DNA of 64,000 nucleotides, taken from positions 124,001-188,000 of the forward strand of contig JABTUS010000003.1 of the NCBI GenBank assembly GCA_015075305.1, given 5' to 3'. The position numbers and the translations under genes are program-made. Source of the DNA: Opitutaceae bacterium. Lineage in GTDB: Bacteria > Verrucomicrobiota > Verrucomicrobiia > Opitutales > Opitutaceae. Shown one piece after another: positions 28,921 to 36,819 of the stretch. The notes beneath the pieces were generated by a model. That model was given only the letters and a program-made list of their open reading frames with translations, was not told the origin of the DNA and did not search any database. Position 1 is the first letter of the stretch; every line of letters starts with the position of its first letter.

Positions 28921-28942
28921 GTTGTTGATCAATATCGACAAC
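28921..28942. promoter_or_regulatory. Operator-like inverted repeat upstream of RES/Xre pair
   Basis: GTTGTTGAT (28921-28929), CAAT, ATCGACAAC (28934-28942): a 9-bp inverted repeat with a single mismatch. It is 31 bp upstream of the antitoxin start, where autorepression of toxin-antitoxin operons usually acts. A direct repeat AAGGTTGT (28896-28903 and 28905-28912) lies between it and the start codon and shares the GTTGT core. Confidence 0.55.
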
Positions 28943-29122
28943 CTGCGTCGGATTTCAAGCCTGATTGACAGCCTTGGGAACGAGTGCGTGTCCAAATGCC
29001 AGGGCTGAGCTTGGCACCCGTCATCCGGTTTTCATCCGGCTCGATCCGTGGTCAATCTCCGAGGTCCATCGGATCTGTGCTGAGGCAGTGCGGACTTGTG
29101 GGGGCGTCCGGCCTTTGCCGTC

Positions 29123-30607
29123 TCAGAATGTCGCGACCAGTTCCCGCTGCCGTCCTGGTTCGAGTGTTAGTGTACCGATCGAGACGCATTCGACCTGGTC
29201 GTTCTTGTAAAGCCGGACGGCGATCGGGCGCTGAACGTCGCTGGCTTCCCACCACCATTTTCCGATGGAAACGAATTGAAGCGGCACCCCTTTTTCCCAG
29301 GAAAGGCCGGCTCCGCTGCCGCGGACGTAGAGTTTGTTTCCGATGCCGATGTAGGCTGTGACCAGCAATCGGGTGGATCCGTCCTCCGTCAACGCGGAGA
29401 TCGACTCCTCTTCTTCAAGCTCATCGTCAAAGGAGTCCTCGTCGAACGGCTCGCGTGGGCTTCGTGGCGATGAAATCACCGTGCTCTGCAGCTCCGGCAG
29501 GTCGGTGTCTGCGTCAGCTGTGGATTCTTCGTCAGATGCGCCGGCGGTCTGGTCGGATTTCCGTGCTGCCATTGGGGCCTGAAACAGCGTGTGCGCTGTG
29601 GTTCGAGACTGGGCCTCGGATGGCGCTCCCGGTTTATGAGTTGGGGGCGATGCGGGTGTGAAAGACTCCGGAGCGGGTGGGCTCGTGCGCGGTTGCTCCT
29701 CGCCCTTGCGTGCAGCCACACCGGTGGACTGGGTCGATGCAGAGGGCCGGATGTCTGGCGCGTCTCCTTCAGCAAGGTCGTGCTGCGCGGATTCGATCCG
29801 GGCGGTCATCCTGCCGAGGAGGGAACCGCAGGTGGTTTCGAGATCGGCGGTTGCCCGCGCGACCAGGGATTCCAAGGCGGCGGCATGCTGGGCTGCGGCC
29901 CCGCTCGCCGTTGTGGCGAACAGACTTCGCTGCTGTGTGAGGAGCGTGTCGATTTCCCGGCGTGCCGAGGCCAGCGACTGGGCCAGACCGTCGGCGGATT
30001 TTCCCACAGCCTGCTCAGCCAGGCGCGGCAGCGCGGCGACGGCATCGGCTGCGCGTGCGGCGTGGGATTGGATGAGCGTCTCCAGACGACCGAGCTCCCT
30101 GGCGGTGGCGGCGAGCTGGTCGATCGCGGTGACGAGGCGATCGGATTCCGCGGATCGCAGCGTCTGCAGCTCCTGCTCGAGTTCCTCGGTGTCTGAGGCG
30201 GTCGCTTCATTCAGCCGCGCATTGAATTCGGCGATCCTTTCCTGGAGTTTCTGTGGCAGACTCTCAATGGCCTTTGCACTTCGCGAAACGCTCTCGCCGA
30301 TGCTGTGAAGGCTCGCCGCGGCGATGCTGATCTGCTCGGCGGAAGCCGCCGTGGATTGAGCGAGTGCGGCAATCTGCTGCTGGCGCTCGGTGAGCGCCGC
30401 CTCGGTCTTTCGTCCGTAGTCGGTAATGAACGGAACGGCCAGGGCGCATGCCCCGAGCGCGACAAGGACGACGACCGCAATCAGCGAGCCGCCGCCGAGT
30501 GGAGCCGGTGCAGTGAGGGCCAGGTAGGCGGCCGCCGCGAGGCAGAGGAGGTCGATCACGACAAAGGGCGGTTTCGGCAGACGAGGGGCTTCTTGGGGAA
30601 GTGACAT
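29123..30607 (-). CDS. Coiled-coil membrane protein with C-terminal beta domain
   Basis: A 494-residue protein from the ATG at 30607 (MSLPQEAPRLPKPP); the frame continues upstream without useful sequence. Two adjacent hydrophobic segments (VVIDLLCLAAAAYLALTA, IAVVVLVALGACALAVPFI; about 18-65) form a hairpin anchor. Residues about 70-270 are Ala/Gln/Glu-rich and predicted coiled coil. About 270-400 is a disordered acidic, Ser/Pro-rich linker ending in a run of Asp/Glu. The last ~80 residues are a compact beta domain with SWEKGVPLQFVSIGKWWWEAS and RLYKNDQVECVSIGTLTLEPG, resembling starch-binding or CBM-like beta sandwiches. The family is not recognised; a structural or signalling role at the membrane is possible. 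Confidence 0.65.
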   Translation of the reverse strand: MSLPQEAPRLPKPPFVVIDLLCLAAAAYLALTAPAPLGGGSLIAVVVLVALGACALAVPFITDYGRKTEAALTERQQQIAALAQSTAASAEQISIAAASLHSIGESVSRSAKAIESLPQKLQERIAEFNARLNEATASDTEELEQELQTLRSAESDRLVTAIDQLAATARELGRLETLIQSHAARAADAVAALPRLAEQAVGKSADGLAQSLASARREIDTLLTQQRSLFATTASGAAAQHAAALESLVARATADLETTCGSLLGRMTARIESAQHDLAEGDAPDIRPSASTQSTGVAARKGEEQPRTSPPAPESFTPASPPTHKPGAPSEAQSRTTAHTLFQAPMAARKSDQTAGASDEESTADADTDLPELQSTVISSPRSPREPFDEDSFDDELEEEESISALTEDGSTRLLVTAYIGIGNKLYVRGSGAGLSWEKGVPLQFVSIGKWWWEASDVQRPIAVRLYKNDQVECVSIGTLTLEPGRQRELVATF

Positions 30608-30750
30608 GTCTAACGCGAGGTCGAGGGTTGGAGGCGGCGCGGGGCGGCCTGGGAAGGGCCTGTCCCGCTGAAAGCAAAGCAGTCTTTTGGTCCGGGGAAA
30701 AGATTGGAGTTCAAATTGCTCCAAGCGCCGTTAGGCTGGCATGCAGACTC

Positions 30751-31035
30751 ATGAGCATCGCGCACTTTCTCCGTATTGAGCGGGAATTGGAGGGTGGTGC
30801 ATCGGCCCATACGGTGATCCACACTCATGACCCGAAGTTTTCCATGGAGCTGGCGCCGGACCGGGATGCGCCGAACAGGATCGGGAGGGGGATCATCAAG
30901 CGCATCCGGGTCCCCAATTCCTGGGCGGGTGACTATGGCCGGTACGGACAGTTCGTCGCGGAGGCGCAGGAATTCTTCACCCGGTCTTTCGCGGATCCTG
31001 TGACCAAGGCCGAGGCGCGCCGGTTTCAGACGTGA
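30751..31035 (+). CDS. Small conserved-looking hypothetical protein
   Basis: A 94-residue protein from ATG 30751; the frame opens further upstream but the AHFLRIERELEGG start looks natural. It is charged, soluble and without signal peptide. FSMELAPDRDAPNRIGRGIIKRIRVPNSWAGDYGRYGQFVAEAQEFF shows the mixed aromatic/charged composition of a folded protein rather than a chance frame. It is divergent from the coiled-coil protein and ends at the base immediately before the stop of the convergent amidase gene, leaving no spacer. No function is assigned. Confidence 0.5.
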   Translation: MSIAHFLRIERELEGGASAHTVIHTHDPKFSMELAPDRDAPNRIGRGIIKRIRVPNSWAGDYGRYGQFVAEAQEFFTRSFADPVTKAEARRFQT

Positions 31036-31515
31036 TCACTCAGGCGCGAAACGCTCCCGGATCTTCTTGATCAGACGCTTCCATTCGACGGGATTCAGGT
31101 CGATTTTGCGCGCGGGCGAGATTTGCCGATGGTCCGTCATGTCGGCGGGCGTCCAGCCGCGATTGCTCCAGCGTTCATTGAGCCATTCGATGGCGCTGGA
31201 GAGTTGATGGTCGGTCAGCGGGGCCAGGTAGGTGTCGCCGGCAAACGCGCAGCCCAGCAGAAAGTCATTGCACTTCGACCGGCCGCCGAACATCGACACG
31301 CCGGCGTGCCACGCGATTTCGTTGTCGGGCACCAGTGTGCAGCGAGTGCCATCGGTTGCGATGATGACGTGATAGCTTACCTGGCTTTCGGGATTCATCG
31401 TGTGGTAAATGGCCTTTTCGTAGGTCATCTCCGTATGATGAAAGCAGACGCCACGCTGCTCGTGGACGGGTATGGGCGAACAGTTTGGGGAGGATCTTCG
31501 GATGGTGAGGGCCAC
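31036..31515 (-). CDS. N-acetylmuramoyl-L-alanine amidase (AmpD-type, Amidase_2)
   Basis: A 159-residue zinc amidase domain without signal peptide. RGVCFHHTEMTYEKAIYHTMNPESQVSYHVIIATDGTRCTLVPD gives the first zinc His (FHHT) and the catalytic Tyr/Glu region. EIAWHAGVSMFGG is the conserved WHAG motif, and the C-terminal DHRQISPARKIDLNPVEWKRL holds the second His and Asp ligand (HRxISPxRKxD). It cleaves the bond between MurNAc and L-Ala of peptidoglycan fragments; lack of an export signal suggests a recycling role in the cytoplasm. It is convergent and abutting with the small gene before it. Confidence 0.88.
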   Translation of the reverse strand: MALTIRRSSPNCSPIPVHEQRGVCFHHTEMTYEKAIYHTMNPESQVSYHVIIATDGTRCTLVPDNEIAWHAGVSMFGGRSKCNDFLLGCAFAGDTYLAPLTDHQLSSAIEWLNERWSNRGWTPADMTDHRQISPARKIDLNPVEWKRLIKKIRERFAPE

Positions 31516-31622
31516 GGTGAATGGGATGATGGCGCAGTGCGGAATCGGCTGATCGGCGACTCAGTGGAGCATGGCGGGCGGGTCGGGTTTTGCAATCGAA
31601 TCGGTCGTGAATGTCCCGCGGA

Positions 31623-33416
31623 TCAGTAACCCACGGCACCGGAGTCCGGACTGCGGAGATCGGAGGCGCCGAATCGGGTTCCGCTTTGAGGATCCACGAG
31701 GATGGACTCGGCGTCGCCCCAGTAGCGCGCCGACGCCTCGGGATCGTTTGGATAGAGCTTTCTGGCCGTCAATGCATGGCCCATCGCCTCAAGCATGCGC
31801 ATTGAGTCGAGGGAGGTCAGGAAGGGTTCGTAGTTGATGGTGTCGGGCATCCATTGGTGATGAAAACGCGGGGCGTCGACCGCTTGGGTCACATTCATCG
31901 AGTGGTCGATGATGTTGGTGATGACCTGCAGGGTGGTCGTGATGATGGTGGGTCCGCCGGGGCTTCCGGTGACGAGGCAGGGGGCGCCGTTCTTCAGGAC
32001 CAGTGTGGGCGTCATTGACGATAGCGGGCGTTTGCCACCGGCGATGGCGTTGGCCTCGCCCTGCATCAGTCCGTACATGTTCTTCACGCCAATCTTGGAA
32101 GTGAAGTCGTCCATCTCATTGTTGAGAAGGAAGCCCGCGCCGGGCACGGTGACGCCATTGCCGAAGAGTCCGTTGAGTGTGTAGGTTACCGCGACCATGC
32201 CGCCCTGGGCGTCGATCACCGAAAAATGGGTCGTCTCGTTGGCTTCCTGCGGAGCCGACGGCTTGCTGCGCGTTGGCGGTGCCCCCCTGAGGCTGCCCGC
32301 AGCCAGGCCCTCGCTGGGAGTTGCGCGCGAGGGATTGAAGTCATCCATGCGGTGCCTCAGGTAGTCGCGGTCGAGAAGGCCGGCCGTGGGAACGACGACA
32401 AAATCCGGATCCCCGAGAAACTCCGCGCGATCGCGAAAAGCCCTTCGCATGATTTCGGCGAAGAGATGGATCTTTGCGGCTGAATTGTGTCCGAGGCTGG
32501 TGACATCATGGGGCTCGAGCATGCCCAGCATCTGAAGCAGGGCGATGCCGCCCGAGCTGGGTGGAGGCATGGTGAGGATTTCGAAGCCGCGGTAGGAGCC
32601 TCGAAGTACATCGCGCTCGATGGCGCGGTAGCTGCGAAGATCGTCCCGGGTGATCAGGCCGCCATTCCCCGCCATGTCATCTTCGATCATGCGTGCTGTC
32701 CGCCCCTCATAGAATTCGCGGGGGCCCTCCTTCTGCAGGCGCTCCAAGGTGTCGGCGAGGTCGGGCTGCATCCAGGTTTCCCCGGCGCGGTAGTGACGTC
32801 CGCCGCGAAGGAAGATGCGGTTTGATTCCGGAAACCGGGAGAGGAACTTGTCGCTGGCAGCAAGATCGCGGGCGAGGGAGGGCGAGACGGTGATGCCGTC
32901 GCGGGCCAGGCGGAGCGCGGGCTCGATGAGATCGGCCCAGCTCATTTTACCGGAGCCGAATTTTTGATGGAGCTCCGCAAAACCCGCGATGGTGCCGGGC
33001 ACACCTGCGGCCAGGTGGCCGACGGTCGAGCGGCCGGGCACGACGACGCCTTGCGCGTCGAGGTACATGTCGCGCGTCGCGGCCGCCGGCGCGCGCTCGC
33101 GGAAATCGATGGCGGCCGCGCGTCCGTCCGCCATGCGAAGCACGGCAAAGCCGCCGCCGCCGATGTTGCCGGCGCGCGGATAGGTGACCGCCAGGGCGAG
33201 GCCGGTCGCGACGGCCGCGTCGACCGCATTGCCGCCCTTCCTCAGGATCGCCACGCCCGCCTCGGAAGCCAGCGCGCTGGCGGAGGCCACCATCCCGTGG
33301 CTGGACTCCACGGGCAGCCGCTGCGCGTGAAGCGCCGCACTGGAGGCGGACAACGCCAGGCAGCCCAGCGCTGAGAACGCGCGCATTCCGACGCGATTGT
33401 GCCAGATCGTCAGCAT
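31623..33416 (-). CDS. ggt: Gamma-glutamyltranspeptidase
   Basis: A ~597-residue secreted N-terminal nucleophile hydrolase that transfers or hydrolyses the gamma-glutamyl group of glutathione and related compounds. The signal peptide is in MRAFSALGCLALSASSAALHA; the ATG at 33416 (ten residues earlier) and that at 33386 are both possible starts and neither has a strong ribosome site. The autoprocessing and nucleophile Thr is the first Thr of the second chain in ANETTHFSVIDAQG. Substrate-binding segments RERAPAAAT, PPPSSGGIALLQMLG and KRPLSSMTPTLVL are intact. Its upstream end overlaps nothing, but the vapC stop lies only ~74 bp upstream. Confidence 0.93.
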   Translation of the reverse strand: MLTIWHNRVGMRAFSALGCLALSASSAALHAQRLPVESSHGMVASASALASEAGVAILRKGGNAVDAAVATGLALAVTYPRAGNIGGGGFAVLRMADGRAAAIDFRERAPAAATRDMYLDAQGVVVPGRSTVGHLAAGVPGTIAGFAELHQKFGSGKMSWADLIEPALRLARDGITVSPSLARDLAASDKFLSRFPESNRIFLRGGRHYRAGETWMQPDLADTLERLQKEGPREFYEGRTARMIEDDMAGNGGLITRDDLRSYRAIERDVLRGSYRGFEILTMPPPSSGGIALLQMLGMLEPHDVTSLGHNSAAKIHLFAEIMRRAFRDRAEFLGDPDFVVVPTAGLLDRDYLRHRMDDFNPSRATPSEGLAAGSLRGAPPTRSKPSAPQEANETTHFSVIDAQGGMVAVTYTLNGLFGNGVTVPGAGFLLNNEMDDFTSKIGVKNMYGLMQGEANAIAGGKRPLSSMTPTLVLKNGAPCLVTGSPGGPTIITTTLQVITNIIDHSMNVTQAVDAPRFHHQWMPDTINYEPFLTSLDSMRMLEAMGHALTARKLYPNDPEASARYWGDAESILVDPQSGTRFGASDLRSPDSGAVGY

Positions 33417-33489
33417 GCGTGCAGATTGCAGGCGGGCATCGGGCGGTGCAACCGTGGAAGGCAGCCGCGCCTCGGGCAGCCGGCGGCGG

Positions 33490-33888
33490 TTAGTTGCGCC
33501 AGTCGGCAAGGCGCAGCGCCGGAATGCGCGCAAACTCGCGGGTATTGTTGCTCACCAGAACCAGGCGGGCACTCAGCGCCTGACCGGCAATCAACAGGTC
33601 GTATGGCCCGATCTTTTGGCCGGTGATTTCCAGTTCGTGGCGCACCCGCGCCGCTTCGTCGGCCGCCGCCGCGCCAAACGGCAGCACGGCGATGACTGAA
33701 AATAGTTTTTCGAGCTTTCTCCGCTCCCGTTCGGGCTGGCTGCAACGGCGGACGCCGGTGACGAGTTCGAAGGCTGTGACGGCGGAAATCGCGCAATCGG
33801 CCGGGCTGATCGCTTCCAACCGGGCGCAGACCAGCGGGTGGCCCTTGAGTACGTCCACGCAGACGTTGGTGTCGAGCAGGTGGCTCAT
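33490..33888 (-). CDS. vapC: VapC PIN-domain ribonuclease toxin
   Basis: A 132-residue PIN-domain endoribonuclease. Acidic metal-binding residues: Asp6 in [12 protein letters not shown], Glu41 in [11 protein letters not shown] and Asp97 in [13 protein letters not shown]. The fourth position, usually Asp in a TNDxxDF-type motif, reads NNTREF here (Glu118), a conservative change. The start codon overlaps the vapB stop by 4 nt (33885-33888), so translation is coupled. Toxin activity on tRNA or rRNA is inferred from the family. Confidence 0.9.
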   Translation of the reverse strand: MSHLLDTNVCVDVLKGHPLVCARLEAISPADCAISAVTAFELVTGVRRCSQPERERRKLEKLFSVIAVLPFGAAAADEAARVRHELEITGQKIGPYDLLIAGQALSARLVLVSNNTREFARIPALRLADWRN

Positions 33889-34124
33889 GCGCCCAAATCC
33901 ACTGGCGGCGGCAGATCACCCTGCGCCGGGCGGTTGAAGGACCGGTCAGCGATGCGGATCGACCGGAAAAAATTGCGCGGCCAGCGGGCCCGCACGAGGG
34001 GTTCGAGAATGATCCGTTCACCTTCCCGGTGAACGGCGACCTCCTTTCCCGGCAGACGGAAGGCACGGGGGAGTCGGACGGCCTGGGAGCTGCCGTTCTT
34101 GAAGAGTTTGGCGGTGGCGGGCAT
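33885..34124 (-). CDS. vapB: VapB antitoxin (AbrB/SpoVT-type)
   Basis: A 79-residue antitoxin. [35 protein letters not shown] is the swapped-hairpin AbrB DNA-binding domain in VapB form; the C-terminal ~35 residues ([29 protein letters not shown]) are the toxin-binding tail. It overlaps vapC by 4 nt, which ensures coupled translation and autoregulation. A GTATATAC palindrome lies directly upstream of the start at 34134-34141. Confidence 0.9.
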   Translation of the reverse strand: MPATAKLFKNGSSQAVRLPRAFRLPGKEVAVHREGERIILEPLVRARWPRNFFRSIRIADRSFNRPAQGDLPPPVDLGA

Positions 34125-34133
34125 GTCTAGACG

Positions 34134-34141
34134 GTATATAC
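34134..34141. promoter_or_regulatory. GTATATAC palindrome at vapBC promoter
   Basis: A perfect 8-bp palindrome 10 bp upstream of the vapB start. Its TATATAC reads as a -10-like element on the minus strand, so VapB binding here would block transcription; transcript start would be very close to the start codon. Short TATA-type palindromes are common operators of vapBC operons. Confidence 0.4.
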
Positions 34142-34186
34142 TCGAATGTTCCGGTCAAGGGACGATTCGTGCCGGCGCCCCCCGCA

Positions 34187-34217
34187 CCTGGCCCGGACGG
34201 GATCTGCCCGGGCCAGG
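34187..34217 (-). terminator. Perfect 10-bp hairpin downstream of hppA
   Basis: CCTGGCCCGG (34187-34196), 11-nt loop, CCGGGCCAGG (34208-34217), just after the hppA stop and before vapBC on the same strand. There is no T tract, so termination would need to be weak or factor-assisted. The stem is nonetheless perfect and very stable. Confidence 0.5.
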
Positions 34218-34222
34218 CGGAA

Positions 34223-36679
34223 TCAGTTCTCCGTGAGCGTCGCCGAGGCTGCGGCGTTGTCCGCGGGATTGTCGGGGATGCGCATGCCGTAGAAGCTGCG
34301 ATAGACGAACACCAGGCCGATGGCGAGGATCACGCCGCCGATCGTGTATTTCATGGTTGTGTCCGTCATGGTCACCGCGATCTCCACCGCAAGCAGGCCG
34401 AAGAGTGTCGTGAACTTGATCACCGGGTTCAGGGAGACGGATGACGTGTCCTTGAAGGGGTCTCCCACGGTGTCGCCCACGACCGTGGCGGCGTGCAGCG
34501 GCGTGTGCTTCTGCTTCAGCTCGACCTCGACGATCTTTTTCGCGTTGTCCCAGGCGCCGCCGGCGTTGGCCATGAAGATGGCCTGGAAGAGGCCGAAGAA
34601 GGCCATGCCGATCAGGTATCCAATGAAGAAATACGGATTGAAGAACGGCAGGGCGAGGGCGAAGCAGAAGATGACGACGAAGATGTTCACCATGCCGCGC
34701 TGCGCGTACTGGGTGCAGATCCGCACGACCTCCTTGGAGGCGTCGACGGAGGCCGCGGCCGCGTCGAGCTTCATGTTCTGCTTGATGTACACGACGGCGC
34801 GGTAGGCGCCGGTGACAACGGCCTGGATCGACGCGCCCGTGAACCAGTAGATCACGCTGCCGCCCATCAGCAGGCCGAGGATGGCCTCCGGGTGGACGAG
34901 GGAGAGCTTCTCGATCACGCCGCCAAACGCCTGCTCGAGCATGAGGATGATGCCGAACACCATGGTGGTCGCCCCCACGACCGCGGTGCCGATCAGCACC
35001 GGCTTGGCTGTGGCCTTGAACGTGTTGCCCGCGCCGTCGCCCTTTTCCAACTGGTACTTCGCGTTCTCGAAATCCGGGGCGAAGCCGAACTTCGACTTGA
35101 TGGCGGATCCGACATTCGGACGACCCTCGATCTGGGAGAGCTCGTAGACGGACTGCGCGTTGTCGGTCACCGGACCGAAACTGTCGACCGCGATGGTGAC
35201 GGGGCCCATGCCGAGGAATCCGAAGGCGACGAGACCGAAAGCGAAGATGGGCGCGGCGAACTTGATGCCGGCCGGCATCATGGCGAGCACGCTGGCATGC
35301 TGGGAGAAGTGGTACGCCCCGGCCATCAGCAGGAGGATGGTCAGTCCCTTCCAGAATCCGGAGAAGTTTCCGGCCACCAGTCCGCTCAGGATGTTCAGCG
35401 ATGCGCCTCCCTGGCGTGACGACGTGACGATCTCCTTCACGTGACGGCTCTCGGTCGACGTGAAGACTTTTGTAAATTCAGGGATGATGGCTCCCGCGGC
35501 GGTGCCGAGCGAAATGATGGTCGAGAGCACCCACCAGAGACCCTCGTGGTCCGGCAGCGGAGCGAGCAGGAGGTAGCTGGCGAAGTAGGTGACGACGATC
35601 GAGACGAACGACGTGATCCAGACCAGATTCGTGAGAGGCTGCTCGAGATTGAAGTCCTTGCTGCCGCCGTAGAGCAGGCGGCTCACCCACTCGTTCACGA
35701 GGTAGCTCACGAGCGAGGTGAGGATCATCAGGATGCGCATGGCGAAGAGCCAGACGATGAGCGTGCCGCAGAGCACCGGGCTGGTGACCAGGGCGAGGGC
35801 GAGAAACGCGATGAGCGCGACACCCGTGACACCGTAGGTTTCAAAACCGTCGGCGGTGGGTCCGACCGAGTCTCCCGCATTGTCACCCGTGCAGTCGGCG
35901 ATAACGCCCGGATTGCGCGGGTCGTCCTCCGGCAGGTTGAAGACGATCTTCATCAGGTCGGCCCCGATGTCGGCGATCTTTGTGAAGATGCCGCCGCAGA
36001 TGCGCAGGGCGGAGGCGCCCAGCGATTCGCCGATTGCGAAACCGACGAAGCAGGGGCCCGCGAGATTCGACGGCAGGAACGCGAGAATCCCGATCATGAA
36101 GAGCAGTTCGATCGAGACCAGCAGCATGCCGACGCTCATGCCGGAGCGCAGGGGGATGCAGAGCGTGGCGAGCGGGTTGCCCTTCAGGGAGGAGAACGCG
36201 GTGCGTGAGTTGGCGACGGTGTTGATGCGGATGCCGAACCAGGCGACACCGTAGCTGCCGAGGATGCCGAGCACCGAGGAGGCGAGGATGATGAGGATGT
36301 GAGTGAAGGACTCCTTCACGAGCCCGCCGAAATAGTAGGCCATGCACAGGGCGATGAGCACCCAGAGCGCGATGAGAAACTTCCCCTGCTGGGCCAGGTA
36401 GGTCTTGCAGGTTTCCCAGATGATGTTGGAAACCCCGGCCATCGAATCGTGCACGGGCAGCGCCTTGGTCTTCAGGTACTGCCACCAGCCGAAAACTATT
36501 CCGACCAGGCAGACCGCCAGTCCGATCATGAGGATCTGATGTCCGCTGAGGACGCCGTCGAAGAACGAAACGGCATCCAGCCTCGGTATCTTGATGTCCG
36601 CTTCACTGGCTGAAGCCGACGAATTGAATGCGACCCATCCGGCCGCGGTTGCAACACAACGCCACGTTTTTGAAACCAT
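34223..36679 (-). CDS. hppA: Membrane-bound proton/cation-pumping pyrophosphatase
   Basis: An 818-residue integral membrane enzyme with about 16 hydrophobic spans that couples PPi hydrolysis to ion transport. The conserved DNAGDSVGPTADGFETYG motif carries the catalytic Asp cluster; AGNTFKATAKP holds Lys where K+-dependent enzymes have Ala, so it should be K+-independent. The third motif is VDSFGPVTDNAQSVYELS instead of the usual WGPxxDNAGGIAEM, marking a divergent branch of the family. The C-terminal GDTVGDPFKDTSSVSLNPVIK is canonical. The ATG at 36679 is chosen because the frame upstream runs into the neighbouring glycosyltransferase gene. It may spare ATP using PPi from biosynthesis. Confidence 0.93.
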   Translation of the reverse strand: MVSKTWRCVATAAGWVAFNSSASASEADIKIPRLDAVSFFDGVLSGHQILMIGLAVCLVGIVFGWWQYLKTKALPVHDSMAGVSNIIWETCKTYLAQQGKFLIALWVLIALCMAYYFGGLVKESFTHILIILASSVLGILGSYGVAWFGIRINTVANSRTAFSSLKGNPLATLCIPLRSGMSVGMLLVSIELLFMIGILAFLPSNLAGPCFVGFAIGESLGASALRICGGIFTKIADIGADLMKIVFNLPEDDPRNPGVIADCTGDNAGDSVGPTADGFETYGVTGVALIAFLALALVTSPVLCGTLIVWLFAMRILMILTSLVSYLVNEWVSRLLYGGSKDFNLEQPLTNLVWITSFVSIVVTYFASYLLLAPLPDHEGLWWVLSTIISLGTAAGAIIPEFTKVFTSTESRHVKEIVTSSRQGGASLNILSGLVAGNFSGFWKGLTILLLMAGAYHFSQHASVLAMMPAGIKFAAPIFAFGLVAFGFLGMGPVTIAVDSFGPVTDNAQSVYELSQIEGRPNVGSAIKSKFGFAPDFENAKYQLEKGDGAGNTFKATAKPVLIGTAVVGATTMVFGIILMLEQAFGGVIEKLSLVHPEAILGLLMGGSVIYWFTGASIQAVVTGAYRAVVYIKQNMKLDAAAASVDASKEVVRICTQYAQRGMVNIFVVIFCFALALPFFNPYFFIGYLIGMAFFGLFQAIFMANAGGAWDNAKKIVEVELKQKHTPLHAATVVGDTVGDPFKDTSSVSLNPVIKFTTLFGLLAVEIAVTMTDTTMKYTIGGVILAIGLVFVYRSFYGMRIPDNPADNAAASATLTEN

Positions 36680-36694
36680 AAGGGGTGTAACTCT

Positions 36695-36726
36695 GCCCCG
36701 ATGCTGACTGTTGAATGGATCGGGGC
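36695..36726 (-). promoter_or_regulatory. Inverted repeat in hppA leader with alternative pairing
   Basis: GCCCCGAT (36695-36702) and ATCGGGGC (36719-36726) are an 8-bp perfect inverted repeat 16-47 bp upstream of the hppA start. In the transcript the GGGG arm could instead pair with the CCCC next to the start codon (complement of AGGGG at 36680-36685), so two mutually exclusive hairpins are possible. Confidence 0.35.
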
Positions 36727-36819
36727 GAGCCAATTCAGCGCAAGAAGCCCGATCATGAGGACTTTGCGGGAAATCCAGCGACCGCACCCCTGAAATTGTA
36801 ACGAAAAAACAACTACATT

